DNA from: SHAN690 sp038131955
GTDB lineage: Bacteria; Bacteroidota; Bacteroidia; Flavobacteriales_G; Salibacteraceae
NCBI GenBank assembly: GCA_038131955.1
Contig: JAYPQK010000013.1
Span: forward strand, 1-64,000
Reading direction: 5' to 3'
Length of the DNA: 64,000 nucleotides
Under the pieces are notes generated by a model. That model did no database searches. It had not been told where the DNA came from and worked only from the letters and a program-made list of their open reading frames with translations. This document shows, piece after piece, positions 58,142 through 64,000 of this stretch. Position 1 is the stretch's first letter, and each line of letters opens with the position of its first letter. Position numbers and translations under genes: made by a program.

Positions 58142-60379
58142 ATGATAACCGAAGAAGAGTTAGCAACGGAACGCAGAGCGATAGCACGCGAGTATCGTGC
58201 ATTGCTCAAGAACTCGAAGCGCGTTGTATCTGAAGTCGACAAGGTCTTGATTCGAAAGGCCTTCGATCTCGCGGTGGAAGCTCACCGGGATGACCGAAGG
58301 AAGTCCGGAGAGGCCTACATCTTCCACCCCATTGCCGTAGCCAGGATCGTTTCTGAAGAAGTCGGACTAGGCACCACTTCCATTGTCTGTGCACTACTCC
58401 ACGATGTGGTCGAAGACACAGAGATCACCCTTGACGACATTGAGAGCTTATTTGGTGAGCGTGTCCGTATGATCATCGATGGACTTACCAAGATCGAAGG
58501 AGCGACCTTTACTGACGAGAATGTGTCGATGCAAGCGGAGAACTTCCGCAAGATGTTATTGACCTTGTCCGAGGATGTTCGGGTGATCCTGATCAAATTA
58601 GCCGATCGACTGCACAACATGCGGACGCTTGAATCCATGCGGCCGGATAAGCAGCAGAAAATTGCTTCAGAAACGCTCTACCTGTACGCGCCACTCGGAC
58701 ACCGACTTGGACTGTACAACATCAAAAGCGAACTCGAAGACCTTTGCTTGAAATACAAAGAGCCCGAGGTTTATCAAGAGATCGAAGTATCTCTTGCGAA
58801 GAGCAAGGCGGTTCGCACGCGCTTCATCAATCAGTTCGTATTACCGATCAAGCGGCAACTCGAGCACGAGAACTATGACTTCGAAGTGAAGTCACGAACC
58901 AAGTCCATTCACAGCATCTATCGAAAGATGCTCACGAAGAACATTCCGCTTGAGGAAATCTACGATGTCTTTGCCATCCGCATCATCATCAACTCCGATC
59001 CAGACCACGAAAAATCTGATTGTTGGAAGGCCTATTCCATTGTCACCGACTTCTACAAGCCTAATCCCGATCGTTTACGCGATTGGATCAGTACGCCGAA
59101 GAGTAACGGATACGAATCCTTGCACACCACCGTCATGAGTCCGGGCGGAAAATGGGTAGAAGTCCAGATCCGAACCAAGCGCATGGACGAGATCGCAGAG
59201 ATGGGCTATGCCGCGCATTGGAAGTACAAGGAATCGGCGAGTGAGCATGCCTTGGACGATTGGATCTCCCGCATCCGAGAAACCCTGCAGAATCCGGATC
59301 CAAGTGCCTTGGATTTCATCGACGACTTCAAGCTCAATCTCTTCTCGAAGGAGATCTTTGTCTTTACACCGAAAGGAGAACTCAAGAATCTCCCATACAG
59401 TGCCACTGCATTGGATTTTGCCTTTGAGATCCATACTCAAGTTGGCGCCAAGTGCATTGGAGCGAAGGTCAATCACAAGCTCGTTCCACTCAGCACTCAA
59501 TTAAAGAGCGGTGATCAAGTGGAGATCCTCACCAGTGCGAAACAGAAGCCAAAAGAAGATTGGCTGAGGTTCGTTGTGACAGCGAAAGCAAAGTCAAACA
59601 TCAAGAGCCTCCTCAAAGAAGAAAGAAAGCTCATTGCCGCAGATGGACGAGAAGCACTCGAACGAAAGATGCGCAACCTCAAGCTCGACAACACGGAAGA
59701 CAACATCAACAAGATCCAGCACTTCTATCGTCTCAATACCAGTCAGGAGCTATTCTATAAAGTCGGAAAAGAGCAACTCGACTTAGGTAAACTAGGGTCG
59801 CTCAAAAAAGATAAAGGGAAGCTTAAATACCGAGGTCCGAGTAAAAAGCAGACCGCTTCCATCAAGGACATCGTCACCAAGATCGACCCAAAGAGCACAA
59901 GCTTGGTCATAGGAGACAACATGGAGACCTTGGACTATAAGCTCGCCAATTGTTGTAACCCCATTCCCGGTGACAACATCTTCGGCTTTGTCACGGTGAA
60001 CGACGGTATCAAGATCCATAGACAGAATTGTCCGAATGCCATCCAGTTGATGTCGAACTACGCTTACAGGATCATCAAGGCTAAATGGACGAATTCAGAG
60101 GTCATTTCCTTCTTGGCGGCGATCCGCATTTCCGGTATCGACCAAGTAGGATTGGTAAGCGAAGTAACCAAAGTGATCTCCAACGAATACAACGTCAACA
60201 TGCGCAGTATTTCCTTCGATACGGACGATGGAATTTTCGATGGTACAGTGAAGGTTTATGTCAATGATACCACCCACTTGATGGAGCTCATGCGCAAGCT
60301 CAGAAACATCGGAGGGGTCACCAATGTGAGTCGTATTAAAGGAGCGACCACAGAGTCTACAATTACCGACTCTAATTGA
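58142..60379 (+). CDS. spoT: Bifunctional (p)ppGpp synthetase/hydrolase (RelA/SpoT)
   Basis: Makes and degrades the stringent-response alarmone. The 745-residue protein has the HD hydrolase domain (about 45-200): CALLHDVVEDTEITLDDIES (HD pair) and KLADRLHNMRTLESM. Next come the synthetase domain (about 235-345; RTKSIHSIYRKML, YDVFAIRIII, STPKSNGYESLHTTV, VEVQIRTKRMDEIAE), the TGS domain (about 395-455; FVFTPKGELKNLP, ALDFAFEIHTQVG) and a C-terminal ACT domain (about 660-735). Both catalytic cores look intact. fur and purA follow closely, the common order in the phylum. Confidence 0.97.
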   Translation: MITEEELATERRAIAREYRALLKNSKRVVSEVDKVLIRKAFDLAVEAHRDDRRKSGEAYIFHPIAVARIVSEEVGLGTTSIVCALLHDVVEDTEITLDDIESLFGERVRMIIDGLTKIEGATFTDENVSMQAENFRKMLLTLSEDVRVILIKLADRLHNMRTLESMRPDKQQKIASETLYLYAPLGHRLGLYNIKSELEDLCLKYKEPEVYQEIEVSLAKSKAVRTRFINQFVLPIKRQLEHENYDFEVKSRTKSIHSIYRKMLTKNIPLEEIYDVFAIRIIINSDPDHEKSDCWKAYSIVTDFYKPNPDRLRDWISTPKSNGYESLHTTVMSPGGKWVEVQIRTKRMDEIAEMGYAAHWKYKESASEHALDDWISRIRETLQNPDPSALDFIDDFKLNLFSKEIFVFTPKGELKNLPYSATALDFAFEIHTQVGAKCIGAKVNHKLVPLSTQLKSGDQVEILTSAKQKPKEDWLRFVVTAKAKSNIKSLLKEERKLIAADGREALERKMRNLKLDNTEDNINKIQHFYRLNTSQELFYKVGKEQLDLGKLGSLKKDKGKLKYRGPSKKQTASIKDIVTKIDPKSTSLVIGDNMETLDYKLANCCNPIPGDNIFGFVTVNDGIKIHRQNCPNAIQLMSNYAYRIIKAKWTNSEVISFLAAIRISGIDQVGLVSEVTKVISNEYNVNMRSISFDTDDGIFDGTVKVYVNDTTHLMELMRKLRNIGGVTNVSRIKGATTESTITDSN

Positions 60380-60395
60380 TACTTTTACGCCCTTC

Positions 60396-60848
60396 ATGAA
60401 ACACAGCGAAGTCAAGCAAGAAGTTAGGAGCATCTTCAAGAGCTATCTCGAGGAGAATGGTCACCGAAAGACACCCGAGCGGTTCGCCATATTGGATGAG
60501 ATCTATTCGTCCAAGGGCCACTTCGACGTGGAGACACTGTATGTGCAGATGAAGAACAAGAAGTACCGCGTTAGTCGCGCGACACTTTACAATACCATCG
60601 ACCTGCTGCTCGCGTGCAATCTGATTCGCAAGCACCAGTTCGGAAAGAACATGGCTCAATTCGAACCGAGCTATACCAACAGCCAGCACGATCACATCAT
60701 CTTCACCGATTCAGGCGAAGTACAAGAGTTCTGTGACCCGCGGCTGCAACTGATCAAAAAATCTTTGGAAGAATCCCTCGGGATCAAGATCCTGCATCAC
60801 TCGCTCAACTTCTATGCGGTGAAGGATGAATCTTCTGAAAAGCAATAA
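60396..60848 (+). CDS. fur: Fur-family transcriptional regulator
   Basis: Metal- or peroxide-sensing repressor. The 150-residue protein has the winged helix (about 20-85; HRKTPERFAILDEIYSSKGH, RVSRATLYNTIDLLLACNLI) and the C-terminal dimerisation/metal part (QHDHIIFTDSGEVQEFCDP). The HxHH-like sites are reduced to QHDH, and only one Cys (in QEFCDP) is present, so the structural Cys4 zinc site of PerR/Fur is absent. This suits the short Bacteroidota Fur-like group found before purA. Iron regulation of its neighbours is possible but I see no operator. Confidence 0.9.
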   Translation: MKHSEVKQEVRSIFKSYLEENGHRKTPERFAILDEIYSSKGHFDVETLYVQMKNKKYRVSRATLYNTIDLLLACNLIRKHQFGKNMAQFEPSYTNSQHDHIIFTDSGEVQEFCDPRLQLIKKSLEESLGIKILHHSLNFYAVKDESSEKQ

Positions 60849-60877
60849 CCCAACCAACGACAAACCCGTTCGAGATT

Positions 60878-62152
60878 ATGCAAGTGGATGTACTATTAGG
60901 TATGCAATGGGGCGATGAAGGCAAAGGCAAGATCGTCGATGTCCTCACTCCCAAGTACGACATCATTGCCCGTTTTCAAGGAGGACCGAACGCCGGTCAC
61001 ACCCTTGAGTTTGACGGAAAGAAATTCGTACTCCACACCATCCCATCCGGTATCTTCCATGAAGGCACCATGAACCTCATCGGTAATGGCGTGGTGATCG
61101 ATCCGGTTACGCTTCGCAAGGAGATCGACAACCTGATCACGCAGAACGTTCCTTACACAGAGCGACTCTTGATCTCGCGTAAGGCTCACTTGATCCTACC
61201 TACGCACCGACTGCTCGACGCCGCTTCTGAGGCAGCGAAGGGAAAGGACAAGATCGGATCCACGTTGAAGGGAATCGGTCCTACTTACATGGATAAGACC
61301 GGTCGTAATGGTTTGCGTATCGGAGATATCGAGACTCCAGAGTTCCAAGCAAAGTACAATGCGTTGAAGGAAAAGCATCTTCAGATGCTGGAGCGACTCA
61401 ACTACAAGGTTGAAGGTTTGGAGGAAATGGAAGAAGCTTGGATGTCAGCGATCGAATTCATGCAAGACATTCCATTCGTCAATTCAGAGTACTACATCAA
61501 CAATGCCCTCAACGAAGGCAAGAAGATCTTGGCTGAAGGAGCGCAAGGTTCGTTGCTTGACATCGACTTTGGATCATATCCATTTGTTACTTCATCCAAC
61601 ACCATTTGTGCCGGAGCCTGCACCGGACTCGGTATTGCACCCAACAAGATCGGTGAGGTATATGGAATTTTCAAGGCGTACTGCACCCGCGTCGGGAGCG
61701 GCCCCTTCCCTACTGAGTTGTTTGACTCAACCGGACAAAAGCTTCGCGATATCGGGCACGAATACGGTGCTACGACAGGTCGTCCGCGCCGATGTGGCTG
61801 GTTGGACATGGTGGCATTGAAATACGCTGTGATGCTAAACGGCGTTACTAAGCTGATCATGACCAAGGCCGATGTACTCAATGACTTTGAGACTATCGAG
61901 GTTTGCACCGGATACGAAGTACGAGGTGAGTACACCGAAGAATTCCCATACGATCATAGCGACGAAGCCATCAAGACCATCACCAAGAAGGTGGAAGGTT
62001 GGAACGGAGATCTTTCTGCAAGTGCTCCACTTCCAAAAGCATTGGAAGACTACATCGATTACATCGAAGGAGAAACCAATTGTGACATTGCGATCGTTTC
62101 GCTCGGACCGGATCGTACCCAGACCATGGTTCGCGATACCCAACTCGCCTAA
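60878..62152 (+). CDS. purA: Adenylosuccinate synthetase
   Basis: GTP-dependent first committed step from IMP to AMP. The 424-residue protein has the N-terminal LLGMQWGDEGKGKIVDVL (GDEGKGK loop), the IMP region FQGGPNAGHTL, GNGVVIDPVTLRKEI, IGSTLKGIGPTYMDKTGRNG, LAEGAQGSLLDIDFGSYPFV and the Arg loop GATTGRPRRCGWLD. It complements purM in this window. An OstA-like gene begins 1 nt after its stop codon, as in many Bacteroidota. Confidence 0.98.
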   Translation: MQVDVLLGMQWGDEGKGKIVDVLTPKYDIIARFQGGPNAGHTLEFDGKKFVLHTIPSGIFHEGTMNLIGNGVVIDPVTLRKEIDNLITQNVPYTERLLISRKAHLILPTHRLLDAASEAAKGKDKIGSTLKGIGPTYMDKTGRNGLRIGDIETPEFQAKYNALKEKHLQMLERLNYKVEGLEEMEEAWMSAIEFMQDIPFVNSEYYINNALNEGKKILAEGAQGSLLDIDFGSYPFVTSSNTICAGACTGLGIAPNKIGEVYGIFKAYCTRVGSGPFPTELFDSTGQKLRDIGHEYGATTGRPRRCGWLDMVALKYAVMLNGVTKLIMTKADVLNDFETIEVCTGYEVRGEYTEEFPYDHSDEAIKTITKKVEGWNGDLSASAPLPKALEDYIDYIEGETNCDIAIVSLGPDRTQTMVRDTQLA

Positions 62153-62153
62153 C

Positions 62154-63692
62154 ATGTCAGGCGCGCGATTTCTGATCACGCTTTTCCTTCTCTCTCTCGG
62201 CACCACCATGGTCGGTCAGGAGAAGAAAGAAGAGACGAAAAAGAAGCGCGCCGAGATACAGCTGATCCACGCAGATCGTTTCACCCGAGACGCAACCACC
62301 CCGAAGGGCGCATCAAAGGTCAAGGGCGATGTGCAATTACGCCATGAGGATGCATTGATGTACTGCGATAGCGCCTATCTGTACGAGAAGTCGAATAGTC
62401 TAGACGCTTTTGGTCACGTGCGAATTGTCGAAGGCGATTCCTTGAACCTAACCGGCGATTCGCTCTTCTATGACGGCGACAAGCGGGTAGCGAAGATCCG
62501 AGGTCGAGTGAAGATCGACGATGGCGCATCGGTATTGACCACGAATTTCCTTGACTATTACCGAGATTCCGAAATGGGTCACTACTACGGTGGTGGGACG
62601 ATCGACAGTAAGAAGGAAAAGACGAACCTTACGAGTAAGATCGGCTACTATTACATCAACACCAAGACCTTTCATTTCAAGAAGGACGTGGTGATGAAGC
62701 ACCCGGATTACACCATCGTCACCGATACGATGCAATACGCTCCTGATCGTGAAAAGACGTGGTTCTTCGGGCCGACCAACATCGACTCTGAAGAAAGACA
62801 TATCTATTGCGAGCTGGGCTGGTTCGATCAATTGAAGGACAAAGCGGTCTTCATCAAGAACGCACGAATCCAGACCGAATCACAGGTCATGGAGGGCGAT
62901 ACGATCGAGTACGACGAAGCGAAGAAGATCGGTATAGGCAAGTGCAACGTGGTCATGATTGACACGGCGGAGAAATTCGAGGTCGAGGGCGATTATGCGC
63001 GGTACGAAGAAGAGGATAGTACCAGCTTCATGACGAAAAACCTGTTGATGAAGCAGGACATGGACGGAGACACCTTCTTCTTGACGGCAGATACGTTGTA
63101 CACCTACCCCGACACCAACGGAAAGCGAGTACTGAAGACCTACCATCACGTGCGTTTCTTTAAGAGCGACATGCAAGGGGCTTGTGACTCGTTGATGTAC
63201 TTGACCAGCGACAGCATCATCTACATGTATCGCGACCCTATTCTCTGGTCGGACGATAATCAGCTTACGGCGGATAGCATCCACATGACCATGAAGGGAG
63301 GAGCCCTGGACAAGATGTACATGAACCTCAACGCCTTCATCATTTCGAAGGAAGACACGAATTTGTACAACCAGATCAAAGGGCGAAACATGGTTGGCTA
63401 TTTCAAGGATCAGGACCTGCACAAGGTGGACGTCTTCCTAGATGGCGAGACGGTCTACTATCCCCGCGAGGAGGACAGCACACTGATCGGGGTGAACAAG
63501 ACTGAGTGCATGAACATGACCATCCGGATCGACAGCAACCAGATCGACAAGATCACTTTCTACGACAAACCCGTGGCCAAGCTGACTCCCAGCGATGACA
63601 TGCCCATGGGAGGAATCATATTGGAAGGGTTCATTTATCGGATTGCTGAGAAGCCTTTGAGTCCGGGGGATCTACTCCGAAGGGAAGACTAA
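62154..63692 (+). CDS. OstA/LptA-like lipopolysaccharide transport protein
   Basis: Probable periplasmic bridge or outer-membrane-associated protein of LPS export. From ATG 62154 the 512-residue protein has a signal peptide (FLITLFLLSLGTTMVGQ) and repeated OstA/LptA jelly-roll strands: ASKVKGDVQLRHEDALMYCD, FGHVRIVEGDSLNLTGDSLF, FDGDK-like turns, GGTIDSKKE and similar units to about residue 450. It lacks the large C-terminal barrel of LptD. The reading frame is open upstream to 61872 inside purA, but the chosen start follows the purA stop by 1 nt and gives the signal peptide. purA-OstA adjacency is common in Bacteroidota. Confidence 0.88.
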   Translation: MSGARFLITLFLLSLGTTMVGQEKKEETKKKRAEIQLIHADRFTRDATTPKGASKVKGDVQLRHEDALMYCDSAYLYEKSNSLDAFGHVRIVEGDSLNLTGDSLFYDGDKRVAKIRGRVKIDDGASVLTTNFLDYYRDSEMGHYYGGGTIDSKKEKTNLTSKIGYYYINTKTFHFKKDVVMKHPDYTIVTDTMQYAPDREKTWFFGPTNIDSEERHIYCELGWFDQLKDKAVFIKNARIQTESQVMEGDTIEYDEAKKIGIGKCNVVMIDTAEKFEVEGDYARYEEEDSTSFMTKNLLMKQDMDGDTFFLTADTLYTYPDTNGKRVLKTYHHVRFFKSDMQGACDSLMYLTSDSIIYMYRDPILWSDDNQLTADSIHMTMKGGALDKMYMNLNAFIISKEDTNLYNQIKGRNMVGYFKDQDLHKVDVFLDGETVYYPREEDSTLIGVNKTECMNMTIRIDSNQIDKITFYDKPVAKLTPSDDMPMGGIILEGFIYRIAEKPLSPGDLLRRED

Positions 63693-64000
63693 AGATTAGA
63701 TAGATAGCTGTCAGCTGTCAGGAGGCTCTCTGCGGTTTTTGCGTTAACCCGGCGAATCGTGTGGTTCACGCAAAGTGCGCGGAGACGCTTCGCTTTTTTC
63801 ACGGAGGACGCGGAGGGATCTACCACTATCATCGTCCTTGTGGCCTTCCACCAATCTTTTCCCATAGGATGCTTACGGCTCTGCACTAAAAAAGCACCCA
63901 CCCCCTAACCCCCTTCCCAGAGGGGGAAGCCCTTCGGGCAAGCAGTCAACACCGCTTCACCACACACTACACCCATCACTATTCACTCCCAAACTGTTCA
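63693..64000. repeat. Gene-free 3' end with several repeat types
   Basis: No gene is seen. 63704-63721 has AGCTGTC twice in tandem, related to the arms of the palindromic repeat near the MATE gene. 63731-63815 holds CGCAAAG/CGCGGAG units in both orientations, with the tcacgcaaagtgcgcggag form also seen at 38161. Near 63905-63945 are CCCCCTAACCCCC and the hairpin CCCCCTTCCCAGAGGGGG, then GCCCTTCGGGC. The end (63960-64000) has loose 7-nt units. Confidence 0.65.

Noticed and set aside
61872..62153. OstA-like protein extended upstream into purA
   Set aside because: The extension overlaps purA by 280 nt in another frame; the ATG at 62154 gives a proper signal peptide.

Overview
This window looks like a chromosomal segment of a Bacteroidota bacterium, most probably of the order Flavobacteriales. 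The evidence is type IX secretion (T9SS) signatures (type A and type B C-terminal sorting domains, SprB-like repeats, a PorE-like OmpA lipoprotein/propeller protein), a type III glutamine synthetase, a fused SecDF, the orders spoT-fur-purA-OstA and parA-parB-DUF5683-dapB, almost no Shine-Dalgarno sequences, and many Bacteroidota-type promoter elements (TAnnTTTG at -7). I see no phage, integrase, insertion sequence, rRNA, tRNA or CRISPR array. Most of the window is housekeeping sequence.

Layout. 1-12.0 kb, all on the minus strand: prfA (cut by the window edge), purM, a PorE-like OmpA protein, glnA type III, a Na/Ca antiporter, tatA, secDF and mdh, several of them closed by clear intrinsic terminators. 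12.1-17.0 kb, plus strand: a 982-residue T9SS adhesin, an ECF sigma factor and a membrane protein that looks like an anti-sigma factor but carries a periplasmic, degenerate T9SS type B sorting domain; I regard this trio as the most interesting unit. 17.0-24.6 kb, minus: gyrB with a damaged catalytic patch, an outer-membrane barrel protein overlapping a 1044-residue TPR protein, and a DinB-family protein. 24.7-28.6 kb, minus: menD, menF and a secreted M43 metalloprotease. 28.7-29.7 kb, plus: an orphan OmpR-type regulator followed by a tiny free-standing T9SS sorting-domain-like gene.

29.7-43.3 kb, mostly minus: an AddB-like nuclease, a TPR protein, two small secreted proteins, a GH53 galactanase that appears to have been inserted at the 3' end of murB, then murB, a MATE pump, folD, ffh, argS and arginase. 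43.4-53.9 kb, mostly plus: a lipoprotein, ftsK, a LolA-like protein, a glycosyltransferase, an FMN reductase (minus), a metallo-beta-lactamase-fold hydrolase, parA, parB, DUF5683, dapB and a decayed methyltransferase. 54.0-55.5 kb, minus: an HTTM membrane protein overlapping a partner that resembles SdpA/DUF5819. 55.5-63.7 kb, plus: glyA, fumarylacetoacetase, spoT, fur, purA and an OstA/LptA-like protein.

Two further layers cross the whole window. (1) Short gene-free stretches are filled with degenerate tandem arrays with a 7-nt period, and with hexamer arrays (CTCAAC/TGCAAC type) that also occur inside ftsK and a TPR gene. (2) Several genes have a TAnnTTTG element exactly 4 nt before the start codon, which predicts leaderless mRNAs. 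The gyrB patch and the broken methyltransferase could be real decay or consensus errors; read-level data would decide. All family assignments come from reading the sequence and recalling families; no database search was run.
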